Source of the DNA: Caccoplasma intestinavium
Lineage (GTDB): Bacteria > Bacteroidota > Bacteroidia > Bacteroidales > UBA11471
Reading direction: 5' to 3'
DNA: 64,000 bases
Assembly: GCA_018715885.1 (NCBI GenBank)
Contig: DVKT01000062.1
Location: forward strand, 1-64,000
Shown here: in pieces, positions 1 to 9,095 of the stretch
How positions within the stretch are numbered: position 1 is the first letter of the stretch
Layout: each line of letters starts with the position of its first letter
Position numbers and translations under genes: made by a program
Notes under the pieces: generated by a model
What the model saw: the letters and a program-made list of their open reading frames with translations, nothing else
What the model was told of the DNA's origin: nothing
Database searches by the model: none

Positions 1-3000
1 GTAGATGAATGGGCTGCTGCCGGAAGAAAAAATATCTTCGGAGAAACGGTTCTCGTAGAGGAAATGCAATCCGAGGCCGGCGCTGCCGGTGCTGTACACG
101 GCTCGTTGCAAGCCGGCGCATTGACCACTACTTACACCGCTTCGCAGGGATTGCTGTTGATGATTCCCAATATGTACAAGATCGCCGGAGAATTCTTGCC
201 TTGCGTGTTCCACGTTTCAGCACGTACGTTGGCTTCGCACGCTCTTTGTATTTTCGGAGACCATCAAGATGTGATGTCGACTCGCCAGACCGGTTTTGCC
301 ATGCTTGCCGAAGGTTCGGTACAAGAAGTTATGGATCTTGCCGGTGTAGCACACCTCTCAACGATCAAGTCGCGTGTTCCTTTCGTCAACTTCTTCGACG
401 GATTCCGTACCTCGCATGAGATTCAAAAAATCGAAATGTTGGAGAATGAAGACCTCGCTCCGCTGATTGACCAAAAAGCTTTGAAAGAATTCCGCGACCG
501 TTCGCTCAACCCTGAACATCCTGTTGCTCGCGGTATGGCCGAGAATCCCGATACTTTCTTTGCACACCGTGAATCTTGCAATAACTACTATGAGGCTGTT
601 CCGGCCATCGTAGAGGAATACATGAATGAAATCTCGAAAATTACCGGTCGCAAATACGGCCTTTTCGATTATTACGGAGCTCCCGATGCTGAGAATATCA
701 TCATCGCTATGGGTTCGGTTACCGAAGCTATCCGCGAGACGATCGACTATTTGACTGCGAAAGGCGAAAAAGTAGGTTTGGTTGCCGTACATTTGTACCG
801 TCCTTTCTCTACCAAACACCTTATGGCAGCTATCCCTGCCAGCACAAAACGCATCGCCGTGCTCGACCGTACAAAAGAACCCGGTGCCAACGGCGAGCCG
901 CTTTATCTTGATGTAAAAGAGGCTTTCTACGATAAGGAAAATGCTCCTCTCATCATCGGTGGACGTTATGGTCTCGGATCGAACGATACCACACCTTCTC
1001 AAATACTTGCCGTTTACGAAAACCTCGCATTGCCCGAACCCAAAAATCACTTTACGTTGGGTATCATAGATGACGTTACCTTTACGTCTCTCCCCGTTGG
1101 TGAAGAAATCGCTATGGGCGGTGAAGGCATGTTCGAGGCTAAATTCTACGGTCTCGGTGCAGATGGTACGGTAGGTGCCAATAAGAACTCTGTGAAGATC
1201 ATCGGAGACAATACCGACAAACACTGTCAGGCATATTTCTCTTATGACTCGAAGAAATCAGGTGGTTTCACCTGTTCGCACTTGCGTTTCGGAGACGATC
1301 CCATTCGTTCGACCTATCTCGTGAATACGCCTAATTTCGTTGCTTGCCACGTACAGGCTTATTTGCGTATGTACGATGTAACCCGTGGTCTTCGTCAAAA
1401 TGGAACGTTCCTTCTCAATACCATTTGGAGCGAAGAAGAACTGGCAAAGCATTTGCCCAACAACGTAAAACGTTATTTCGCTCAGAAGAATATCTCGGTT
1501 TACTATATCAATGCTACCCAGATTGCCCAGGAAATAGGTCTCGGTAACCGTACCAATACCATTCTGCAATCGGCATTCTTCCGTATTACCGGCGTTATCC
1601 CCGTTGATCTCGCCATCGAACAGATGAAGAAATTCATCGTGAAGTCTTACGGCAAGAAAGGTGAGGACGTTGTCAACAAAAATTACGCAGCCGTAGACCG
1701 CGGAGGCGAATACAAACAACTTACCGTAGATCCTGCATGGGCCAATCTTCCCGATGATGAAATCGTTCCCAATAACGATCCTGCTTTCATCAATGAAGTG
1801 GTGCGTCCTATCAATGCTCAAAACGGTGATTTGCTCAAAGTTTCGGCATTCAAAGGTATCGAAGACGGTACTTGGCCGCAAGGAACCGCCAAATATGAAA
1901 AACGTGGTGTGGCAGCTTTCGTTCCCGAGTGGACTCCCGAAAACTGTATCCAATGTAACAAATGTGCTTATGTTTGTCCTCACGCTGCCATTCGTCCGTT
2001 CGTTCTCGATGCCGAAGAACAAGCCGGTGCGAAATTCCCCTCAATCAAGGCGGTGGGCAAAATGTTCGACGGTATGACTTTCCGTATTCAGGTCGATGTT
2101 CTCGACTGCCTCGGCTGTGGTAATTGCGCCGATGTATGTCCGGGCAACAAGCAAGGCAAGGCTCTTGCCATGAAACCGCTGGAAAGCCAGCTCGCCGAAG
2201 CTCCCAACTGGGAATACTGTGCAAACCACGTGAAGAGCAAACAACACCTTGTAGATATCAAGTCGAATGTGAAGAACTCGCAATTCGCTACTCCGTTGTT
2301 TGAATTCTCGGGTGCTTGCTCGGGTTGCGGTGAAACACCTTACGTGAAGTTGATTTCACAACTCTTTGGTGATCGTGAAATGGTGGCCAATGCTACCGGA
2401 TGTTCGTCGATTTATTCGGGTTCGATTCCTTCGACTCCTTATACGACCAACGAAAAGGGGCATGGTCCCGCTTGGGCGAACTCTCTCTTCGAAGACTTCT
2501 GCGAATTTGGTCTGGGTATGGCTCTCGCCACCGAAAAAATGCGCGACCGTATCGAAATTCTTATGAATAAGTCTATCGAAAGCGATGCTTGTCCCGAAGA
2601 AACCAAAGCTCTCTTCAAAGAATGGATCGAAAATCGTGAAGATACCGAAAAAACTGTCGAACTGGCCGCCAAGATACGTCCTATTGTAGAGGCCAATGCC
2701 GATAAATGCGAAGTTTGCAAGGGTATTGCCGATCTCGGGAAATTCCTCGTTAAGAAATCGCAATGGATCATCGGCGGTGATGGTGCATCGTATGATATCG
2801 GATTCGGAGGTCTCGACCACGTTATCGCATCGGGCAAGAATGTAAATATTCTCGTACTCGATACCGAGGTTTACTCCAATACCGGAGGTCAGGCTTCAAA
2901 AGCTACTCCTCTGGGTGCTATCGCCAAGTTTGCCGCAGCCGGTAAACGTGTCCGTAAGAAAGATTTGGGTCTTATCGCTTCGACCTACGGTTATGTGTAC

Positions 3001-3426
3001 TGCGCACAGATCGCTATGGGTGCCGATCAGGCTCAAACCCTCAAAGCGATTCGCGAAGCCGAGGCTTACAATGGACCGTCGATAATCATTGCTTATGCTC
3101 CTTGTATCAACCACGGCCTCAAAAAAGGCATGGGTAAATCACAGGCAGAGGAAGCCGCAGCTGTTGAATGCGGATACTGGCACTTGTGGCGTTATAATCC
3201 CGAGCTCGAAGCAGAAGGCAAGAATCCTTTCACCCTCGATAGCAAGGAACCGCAATGGGATAAATTCGAAGACTTCCTCAAAGGCGAAGTCCGTTACGCT
3301 TCGGTAATGAAACAATATCCTACCGAGGCCGAAGATCTCTTTGCTGCTGCCAAAGCCAATGCACAATGGCGTTACAACAATTACAAACGTCTGGCTAAAC
3401 AACAGTGGGGTATCGATGCCGAATAA
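1..3426 (+). CDS. nifJ: Pyruvate:ferredoxin (flavodoxin) oxidoreductase, 5' partial
   Basis: Single-chain PFOR, which converts pyruvate and CoA to acetyl-CoA and CO2 and reduces ferredoxin or flavodoxin in the cytoplasm of anaerobes. The reading frame is open from base 1 (V-D-E-W-A-A-A-G-R...), so the start lies upstream; about 1141 residues are present, and the family is about 1180-1200 long. Visible parts in order are the pyrimidine-binding N-terminal half, two ferredoxin-like 4Fe-4S clusters (CIQCNKCAYVCPHAAIRP near base 1945 and CLGCGNCADVCPGN near base 2107), and the C-terminal thiamine diphosphate domain (GDGASYDIGFGGLDH and NTGGQASKATPLG). Stop is TAA at 3424-3426, followed by a strong terminator, so the gene is probably monocistronic or last in its unit. 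Identification is secure; only the N-terminus is missing. Confidence 0.97.
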   Translation, partial: VDEWAAAGRKNIFGETVLVEEMQSEAGAAGAVHGSLQAGALTTTYTASQGLLLMIPNMYKIAGEFLPCVFHVSARTLASHALCIFGDHQDVMSTRQTGFAMLAEGSVQEVMDLAGVAHLSTIKSRVPFVNFFDGFRTSHEIQKIEMLENEDLAPLIDQKALKEFRDRSLNPEHPVARGMAENPDTFFAHRESCNNYYEAVPAIVEEYMNEISKITGRKYGLFDYYGAPDAENIIIAMGSVTEAIRETIDYLTAKGEKVGLVAVHLYRPFSTKHLMAAIPASTKRIAVLDRTKEPGANGEPLYLDVKEAFYDKENAPLIIGGRYGLGSNDTTPSQILAVYENLALPEPKNHFTLGIIDDVTFTSLPVGEEIAMGGEGMFEAKFYGLGADGTVGANKNSVKIIGDNTDKHCQAYFSYDSKKSGGFTCSHLRFGDDPIRSTYLVNTPNFVACHVQAYLRMYDVTRGLRQNGTFLLNTIWSEEELAKHLPNNVKRYFAQKNISVYYINATQIAQEIGLGNRTNTILQSAFFRITGVIPVDLAIEQMKKFIVKSYGKKGEDVVNKNYAAVDRGGEYKQLTVDPAWANLPDDEIVPNNDPAFINEVVRPINAQNGDLLKVSAFKGIEDGTWPQGTAKYEKRGVAAFVPEWTPENCIQCNKCAYVCPHAAIRPFVLDAEEQAGAKFPSIKAVGKMFDGMTFRIQVDVLDCLGCGNCADVCPGNKQGKALAMKPLESQLAEAPNWEYCANHVKSKQHLVDIKSNVKNSQFATPLFEFSGACSGCGETPYVKLISQLFGDREMVANATGCSSIYSGSIPSTPYTTNEKGHGPAWANSLFEDFCEFGLGMALATEKMRDRIEILMNKSIESDACPEETKALFKEWIENREDTEKTVELAAKIRPIVEANADKCEVCKGIADLGKFLVKKSQWIIGGDGASYDIGFGGLDHVIASGKNVNILVLDTEVYSNTGGQASKATPLGAIAKFAAAGKRVRKKDLGLIASTYGYVYCAQIAMGADQAQTLKAIREAEAYNGPSIIIAYAPCINHGLKKGMGKSQAEEAAAVECGYWHLWRYNPELEAEGKNPFTLDSKEPQWDKFEDFLKGEVRYASVMKQYPTEAEDLFAAAKANAQWRYNNYKRLAKQQWGIDAE

Positions 3427-3455
3427 TATCGGATAAGAAAATCCTCTGATAATGA

Positions 3456-3496
3456 AAACCGCACGATCGATTCGATCGTGCGGTTTCTTTTTTTTG
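3456..3496 (+). terminator. Rho-independent terminator of nifJ
   Basis: A 15-bp perfect inverted repeat (3456-3470 against 3472-3486, containing CCGCACGATCGA) is followed by a run of eight T. It starts 30 bases after the nifJ stop. Confidence 0.93.
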
Positions 3497-3884
3497 ATGA
3501 GGAGTTTTTTTGTGTATTTTTATAAAAAGATAATTGATAAACGACTCATTTTATTTTTTAATTCATCGAATTTCCTTAATTTCAACTTTCGACAGCACAA
3601 CTTCCCTTTGCTGCTATTATAAAAGAGTGTGTGAAATGGGGGATCAGATAAAGAGGGACTGTATCGATTTCTATTTTTATAAATTGTGTGACCATCACGC
3701 TTCACAAAGTCAAATATTGATATGAAGATAAAAATGCATTCACAATGAATGTCTTATGATTATATGGATGATTTTAACGATGTCTCTATTCAAGTATAGA
3801 ATAAAAATTTTTATCCAACAGGCTTTAATGGTTTTGTTGAAAATATAGAAAGTAGGCTAAAACCACCCCGTCTGACCGGATGCT
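3497..3884. other. AT-rich intergenic region, no gene seen
   Basis: 388 bases between the nifJ terminator and the stop codon of the convergent AraC gene. Both strands carry only short frames without family resemblance. No repeat, tRNA or riboswitch pattern was noticed. Confidence 0.6.
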
Positions 3885-4763
3885 CTATGTTGTAGAAGAA
3901 CGACGGTAGCTCTCGGGGGAACTACCCGAAACACGACTGAAATATTTGGAAAAGAGTGACTGATCGTTAAACCCTAACTCATAGGTTATCTCCTTTATGG
4001 TCATGGGTGAATTGCGCAACAGGATCTGCGCTTCGAGTACGATGTATTCCTCTATCCACCGTGCGGCACTGCGTCCGCTCACCAGTCGGATTACAGTAGT
4101 GAGGTGCCGGGGAGTCAGTGAAAGTTCGTCAGCATAAAATGATACACGCCGTTGTTTGCGGTAGTGAGTGTGTAGCAAATCGAGGAAATCATAAAAGATC
4201 TTCTCACTGTGTGACATGGGTATGGTGGTGTCTTCCAGTCGCCGACAGATATTCCGCACTTGACAGAACATACCCAGGATGAGCGGATAAAGAGTTCCTG
4301 CGGAATCTTGCAAACCGGGAGCATCGGCGCAGAGACACAGGAGTTCGTAGAAGCGTGTCAGCCGTTCGTGCTCATCGTTATTGATAGTAATGAAAGCATC
4401 GCGTATCGCAATCTTTCCCAAGGTACATTCTGTAAAAACGAGCCGTCGCCAAAAGGATTTGGAAAGCAATAGACCCACACACCGGAAGCCGGGGCTGCGG
4501 CTTACAATACGGCAGGCGCAGGGCGTGATGAAACACAACAGGTGTTCACGGTTGAATCGATAGGGATGCAAGTTGATGTCAAGCTGCATCTCTCCGTCCA
4601 GGCACAAAAAAAGACAGGGTATGTCTATCTTTACCGGATTATCGTGTGTACCAAAAAGGTCTTTTTCGTGCCAGATAACGAAAGGAGTTTCCTCCTTGCC
4701 CAGTTGCAAGCGTTGAAGCAATTTATCGAATGTAAAAACAGACTGAATCATACGAAAAGACAT
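3885..4763 (-). CDS. AraC family transcriptional regulator
   Basis: 292-residue DNA-binding protein. The C-terminal ~100 residues form the double helix-turn-helix of the AraC/XylS family: first helix pair around FYADELSLTPRHLTTVIRLV, second around TIKEITYELGFNDQSLFSKY, ending with the family signature FSRVSGSSPESYRR. The N-terminal ~170 residues look like a cupin-type sensing domain (FVIWHEKDLFGTHDNPVKI, then IDIPCLFLCLDGEMQLDI). The gene is divergent from the alkylsulfatase gene, with 127 bases between the two starts, so the simplest inference is that it controls that gene and perhaps itself. The ligand is unknown. No signal peptide or membrane segment is present. Confidence 0.9.
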   Translation of the reverse strand: MSFRMIQSVFTFDKLLQRLQLGKEETPFVIWHEKDLFGTHDNPVKIDIPCLFLCLDGEMQLDINLHPYRFNREHLLCFITPCACRIVSRSPGFRCVGLLLSKSFWRRLVFTECTLGKIAIRDAFITINNDEHERLTRFYELLCLCADAPGLQDSAGTLYPLILGMFCQVRNICRRLEDTTIPMSHSEKIFYDFLDLLHTHYRKQRRVSFYADELSLTPRHLTTVIRLVSGRSAARWIEEYIVLEAQILLRNSPMTIKEITYELGFNDQSLFSKYFSRVSGSSPESYRRSSTT

Positions 4764-4858
4764 ATTAATAGGGATTATAAAGTGTTTAGTGCTTAATAAT
4801 CGTACGAATGTACAAATAAAATGCAGAAAAGCACATTTACAGACGTAAAAAATATCCG

Positions 4859-4866
4859 TTACTTTG
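4859..4866 (+). promoter_or_regulatory. Possible -7 element for the alkylsulfatase gene
   Basis: TTACTTTG differs from the Bacteroidota consensus TAnnTTTG at one position and lies 18-25 bases before the candidate ATGs. No convincing TTTG box lies 19-21 bases upstream, as might be expected for an activator-dependent promoter. The call is weak. Confidence 0.35.
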
Positions 4867-4890
4867 TCCCGAAATCAAATCAATATGACA

Positions 4891-6834
4891 ATGAATAAAA
4901 AATTATTGACTATGGTGCTCTCACTGACGGTCATTCCTTCAATTTTTTGGGCGCAGAAACCGGCTACGGAACATACCATCCGTGCCAATGAAGCTGTAAA
5001 GACGGAACTGAATTTCGACGACCGTCAGGATTATGAAGATGCCAACCGGGGCTTTATTGCAAGCATTGACGGAAACGCTGTGTTGGACAAAGAAGGCAAG
5101 GTTTCTTATTCAGTGGAAGAATGGGATTTTCTGAAGGGCAATACTCCTCAGACAGCCAACCCGAGTCTGTGGAGACAGTCGCAACTCAACCGCATCAACG
5201 GACTATTTGAAGTGATACCCGGTAAACTTTATCAAGTGAGAGGACTCGACATAGCCAACATGACTTTCATACGTTCTGACAATGGCTGGATTATCATTGA
5301 TGTGACGACTACCGATGCGGCTGCCAAGGCGGGCTATGACCTTATTAAAAAGCATGTGGCCGACCTTCCCGTACAAGGCGTGATTTTCACCCACCCCCAC
5401 GGCGATCATTACGGAGGTATTGCGGCGGTGAAGGAGGCCTCATCTAAAAAGGACTTCGACATCATCGCCCCTAAAGGCTTCATGGCTTCGGCACAAAACG
5501 AGAACGTGCTGGCAGGAGTAGCCATGACCCGCCGTGCTACTTACATGTATGGCTTACAGCTGCAACCGGGTGAAAAAGGTACATTGGGTTGTGGCCTGGG
5601 ACAGCGTATGTCAACGGGTAGTAAGGGTATCGCCCGTCCTACTATCGAAATAGCAAACACAGGAGAGAAACATACTATCGACGGCGTGGAGATGGAGTTT
5701 GTCTATGTGCTCGATACGGAAGCTCCTGTGGAAATCATGGTCTGGCTTCCGCAACTGAAAGCTTTCTGTACAGCAGAAGACATGACGCACAATATACACA
5801 ACCTACAAACGCTGCGTGGTGCGAAAGTGCGCAACGGACTACTGTGGAGCAAGGCGGTAGATACAGCCATCGAACGTTACGGAGACCGGGTGGAGGTGTC
5901 ATTCTCAACCCATCACTGGCCCACTTGGGGTAACGAACGCATCGTGAATTATTGGGAGGCACAACGCGACATGTACCGCTATCTGCACGACCAGACCCTG
6001 CACCTGGCCAATCGTGGTCTGACACCTGATGAAATTGCCGAAGAGATGAAACTCCCCGCTTCGCTGGCATCGCAGTTCAACTGTCGCGGCTACTACGGTA
6101 CGCTGAGCCACAACGTGAAGGCGCAGTATGACCTTTATTTCGGCTGGTTCAATGGCAATCCGGCACACCTCGACCCACTGCCCCCTTCGGAATTGGGTGC
6201 CAAGTATGTAGAAGCGATTGGCGGCGCAGATAAAGTACTCGAAGTGGCTAAGGCATCGTATGCCAAAGGTGAATACCGCTGGGTAGCTACGCTGTTGGAC
6301 AATCTCGTCTTTGCAGAACCGGAAAACAAGGAAGCACGTCAATTATTGGCAGACACATACACACAACTGGGTTATCAGGCGGAAAGCGGTCCGTGGCGCA
6401 ACTTCTATCTGACAGGAGCACGTGATTTGTTTAAGAAAGATGTGCCTTATACATCTCAACTCATCAATGACGGTGTGCTGGCTCAGATGGATATGGGTAC
6501 TTTGCTCGACTACTGCGCCATCCAGTTGAATGGAGAGAAAGCAGGAGGAAAGGAAGTTGTTATCAATATTAACTTCACAGATACGAAAGAAAAGGTAATG
6601 TTGATGCTCAATAATAGCGTATTGAATCACCGCCTTGGTAGTCAGGATGAAAAAGCTGACCTGACTATGGAGATTGCGAAAATGGATTTCGTCAAACTGT
6701 TCTTCGGCAGAACGGATTTACAAACTTTGAGCAAGATGAACAAGGTGAAAACTATCGGAGATACCAAAGCTATAGATATTATCCGTAGTACCTACGAACC
6801 GGCAGATCCTAATTTTAAAATTGTGTTGCCGTAA
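4891..6834 (+). CDS. Secreted alkylsulfatase, metallo-beta-lactamase fold (SdsA1/BDS1 type)
   Basis: 647-residue hydrolase expected to cleave primary alkyl sulfates (SDS-like) to alcohol and sulfate in the periplasm. It has a signal peptide (MNKKLLTMVLSLTVIPSIFWAQ), then a metallo-beta-lactamase domain with the zinc signature THPHGDHYGG near residue 170 and the alkylsulfatase motif TAEDMTHNIHNL near residue 290. The middle helical dimerisation domain (LPPSELGAKYVEAIGGADKVL onward) and a C-terminal SCP2-like domain (from about residue 520, VVININFTDTKEKVMLMLNN) follow, matching full-length family members. A TTG at 4864 extends the frame, but the ATG at 4891 (or 4885) puts the signal peptide at the N-terminus and is preferred. 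It is divergent from an AraC regulator, and a transferred two-gene catabolic cassette is possible. The physiological substrate is unknown. Confidence 0.88.
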   Translation: MNKKLLTMVLSLTVIPSIFWAQKPATEHTIRANEAVKTELNFDDRQDYEDANRGFIASIDGNAVLDKEGKVSYSVEEWDFLKGNTPQTANPSLWRQSQLNRINGLFEVIPGKLYQVRGLDIANMTFIRSDNGWIIIDVTTTDAAAKAGYDLIKKHVADLPVQGVIFTHPHGDHYGGIAAVKEASSKKDFDIIAPKGFMASAQNENVLAGVAMTRRATYMYGLQLQPGEKGTLGCGLGQRMSTGSKGIARPTIEIANTGEKHTIDGVEMEFVYVLDTEAPVEIMVWLPQLKAFCTAEDMTHNIHNLQTLRGAKVRNGLLWSKAVDTAIERYGDRVEVSFSTHHWPTWGNERIVNYWEAQRDMYRYLHDQTLHLANRGLTPDEIAEEMKLPASLASQFNCRGYYGTLSHNVKAQYDLYFGWFNGNPAHLDPLPPSELGAKYVEAIGGADKVLEVAKASYAKGEYRWVATLLDNLVFAEPENKEARQLLADTYTQLGYQAESGPWRNFYLTGARDLFKKDVPYTSQLINDGVLAQMDMGTLLDYCAIQLNGEKAGGKEVVININFTDTKEKVMLMLNNSVLNHRLGSQDEKADLTMEIAKMDFVKLFFGRTDLQTLSKMNKVKTIGDTKAIDIIRSTYEPADPNFKIVLP

Positions 6835-7235
6835 ATAGGTACAATATACTGATTCTTAATATGGCGGGTGCATGGATATGCATCCGTCTTTTCAGTATCT
6901 CCTCTCTGTCTTTTATAGTTCAGGACAGTAAAAAGAAAATCACAATGTATAAAAATCGAGGTATTTGATACGTCTACAATAATAGTTGTCTTGTCATTTT
7001 GTTCAGAACCGCCGTTTTTTTGATGGTAAACAGGATATTAAAACGAGATACGGAAGTAATTTCCAACCTCTTTTTCAATCTTAAAAAGGCAATGGATAGG
7101 TAGTGATTTTTTCTCCTAACTCCCCTCCCCAAAAAACGGACAAAAACCACAAATGAAAGAATCTAGTACAAAACTATATATCCATTTAGTTTTCAAATGC
7201 TTTACATTATTTTCTTCAAAACTATCCGTATGTGA
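6835..7235. other. Intergenic region with one weak hairpin
   Basis: Between the alkylsulfatase stop and the next promoter. A 9-bp stem with one G-U pair (6865-6873 with 6878-6886, loop GGAT) may end the alkylsulfatase transcript, but only TCTTTT follows. Nothing else was recognised. Confidence 0.5.
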
Positions 7236-7246
7236 GTGAGTTTGTC

Positions 7247-7254
7247 TACTTTTG
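7247..7254 (+). promoter_or_regulatory. -7 promoter element
   Basis: TACTTTTG is an exact match to TAnnTTTG, 24 bases before the ATG at 7278. It argues against the upstream GTG (7236), which would lie ahead of the transcript start. Confidence 0.6.
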
Positions 7255-7277
7255 TAAAGTCTTTGATAAAAAATAAA

Positions 7278-7946
7278 ATGAAAAAAACTTTTTGGGCAAC
7301 TATCTGCCTGTTGATGTATGTCTTGCCTGTTTCGGCCGAAAGTTCATGGGTCTGTGCGGATAAAAGTGCCGCATCGGTATTATTGTCTCGGGATAGCCGA
7401 AAGGTCGGGGAAGGTAAGAAAGGATTGATGAAAGCGACATATAATGCCGTAGACAGTTTTTGTCGTACGCTCGCAGGTGGAGTAAAAGCCGGATATGCAG
7501 GATTTGTCGATGCCTCTATTTTGGCAACGATGACGGGTGAAAGTGCCGTTTCTGTGTCGACGACTCATGGATATTGTTTCAATCCGTTTGTCTTTGTGGG
7601 AGCAGGGCTGGCTTGCGATGTCTATCGAGATGCTCTTTTTACTCCTGTTTATGCTGCTGCCCGATTTACTTTGCGCGATAGTTGGCTGGCTCCTTATGTC
7701 GGTGTACGTGTGGGTTTCTCTCCCGGAAAGAAAGACGGTTCGTCTTGGGCGATGGGGGCATATTGCTCGCCGTCATTGGGTTTGCGACTTGCTTTGAAAA
7801 GTTGTCATGCGGTAAATGTGGGGATAGCTTATGTATTGCAATCGCAAAGTACCGATTATTCATACGATGACGGATATAAGCGTTATTTCGGAACGACTGT
7901 TGATGTGCATCACAGTATTGCTTTGCGAGTCGGTTTTGAGTTTTGA
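7278..7946 (+). CDS. Hypothetical exported outer-membrane beta-barrel-type protein
   Basis: 222 residues with a clear signal peptide (MKKTFWATICLLMYVLPVSAES). The mature part alternates short hydrophobic and polar stretches rich in Gly, Tyr and Phe (for example LRDSWLAPYVGVRVGFSPGKK and LRLALKSCHAVNVGIAYVLQ) and ends in aromatic GFEF, as expected of a small outer-membrane barrel. I do not recognise a named family. The ATG at 7278 is chosen because it opens the signal peptide and follows a good -7 box. The gene is single, closed by a bidirectional terminator shared with the convergent DUF4831 gene. Confidence 0.7.
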   Translation: MKKTFWATICLLMYVLPVSAESSWVCADKSAASVLLSRDSRKVGEGKKGLMKATYNAVDSFCRTLAGGVKAGYAGFVDASILATMTGESAVSVSTTHGYCFNPFVFVGAGLACDVYRDALFTPVYAAARFTLRDSWLAPYVGVRVGFSPGKKDGSSWAMGAYCSPSLGLRLALKSCHAVNVGIAYVLQSQSTDYSYDDGYKRYFGTTVDVHHSIALRVGFEF

Positions 7947-7951
7947 AAAAA

Positions 7952-7984
7952 AGAAGGGTGGATCATAGATCCACCCTTCTTTTT
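7952..7984. terminator. Bidirectional terminator
   Basis: A 13-bp perfect stem (7952-7964 with 7968-7980, loop ATA) is flanked by A7 on the left and TTTTT on the right, so it can stop transcripts from both convergent genes. Confidence 0.92.
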
Positions 7985-8005
7985 ATGTAATCGGAAAATC
8001 TTTGG

Positions 8006-9085
8006 CTATTTTATATTTATGAGAGCTCCTGTGGCCGGGCAGAAAAGAGCCTGCATGGGATTCTTCCCGGAAAAGAGAGTTGGATCTAAACCGAAATCGA
8101 CACCGAGTTGCGATAGCGGTAGATTTTCGGTACAAAGCGTTTTCCCTTTGTAAGAAATTTTCACGTCGGCTTTTCCGGGAATGGTATAAATGAGCGCACC
8201 TTTTACCGGAGTTATAGTGTTTCCTTTGGCATCGGTCGGTACGGTTCCGATTTGTGTCCCGTTTACAGATATGTATATCGGTTCACCCGAGAGATTGTCG
8301 GGGGCGACAATACCGTTACGTTCGGAAAATCGGAAAGCGATTTCATTGGACGTGTGTTTTTCACTGTTTACAGGAGGAAGATAAATAATATGTTTTACCG
8401 AGCTTTCCGTTTCGACAGTTCCCATAAAAAGAGAGGTGAGAAGTGCTTCTCTTTTATTCATTTCGTTGAGTAGAATTTCAAAAGAACGTTCTTGTGGAAT
8501 TTCATCGGAATTTCCGGTGAGTAGGTCGAGCCGATATTCACGGAGAAGATATATCTGTTTGGCTGCCGATTCGGCCATTTTGGCGGTTGATCCTGCAACG
8601 AGCATTTCCTCGGTATAAAGTTGGGCATAATCCGATTTGTCGAAAGTGTATTTGGGGGCATCGTTTGGTTTGTGTGGTTTGTTTGCCAGTGGGTGCTTAT
8701 TTTTTTTCGGCTGTTCGTTTATTGCCACGAGTATGCCCTCACTGTCAAGATAAAAAGATGTGGAGTTTTCACCTTTCAGTTGAATGGCAAACTGTTTGTC
8801 GGGATCGGCTTTCCCGATAGGGTTTACTTTGATGCCGTCGATTTTCCAGACGGAACGGTCGGTGTTGGCAGTCGGAGCCGTGCCCAAATATTTTTGTGCG
8901 TATTTGGCAAACGGACCGGCTTTCTCGACAGAACGGGTAACCGTTACTTCAATGTCAAGGGCTGTCCGGGGCAGTGAATAGACGATACCGTAGCCGTTGA
9001 ATTTATTGGCGGTGGTTTTTATTGTCTCTTGTGCGCATACACCTAAGGCGGCGAACAAGCCCAGTGTCAACATAAGTTTTCTCAT
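8006..9085 (-). CDS. DUF4831 family exported protein
   Basis: 359 residues, starting MRKLMLTLGLFAALGVCAQETIK (signal peptide). The opening of the mature protein (TTANKFNGYGIVYSLPRTALDIEV) matches what I know of the Bacteroidales family DUF4831; no biochemical role is known. The frame extends 36 codons upstream but that part overlaps the nnr gene and lacks a signal peptide, so the ATG at 9085 is used. It lies 10 bases after the stop of nnr on the same strand and is very probably co-transcribed with it. The protein is soluble and exported, with no lipobox and no membrane segment after the signal. Confidence 0.85.
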   Translation of the reverse strand: MRKLMLTLGLFAALGVCAQETIKTTANKFNGYGIVYSLPRTALDIEVTVTRSVEKAGPFAKYAQKYLGTAPTANTDRSVWKIDGIKVNPIGKADPDKQFAIQLKGENSTSFYLDSEGILVAINEQPKKNKHPLANKPHKPNDAPKYTFDKSDYAQLYTEEMLVAGSTAKMAESAAKQIYLLREYRLDLLTGNSDEIPQERSFEILLNEMNKREALLTSLFMGTVETESSVKHIIYLPPVNSEKHTSNEIAFRFSERNGIVAPDNLSGEPIYISVNGTQIGTVPTDAKGNTITPVKGALIYTIPGKADVKISYKGKTLCTENLPLSQLGVDFGLDPTLFSGKNPMQALFCPATGALINIK

Positions 9086-9095
9086 AATGATGTTT

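Noticed and set aside
358..1224. 288-codon minus-strand frame within nifJ (also 1258-2022 and 2356-2820)
   Set aside because: All lie inside the well-supported nifJ coding sequence and share its codon periodicity.
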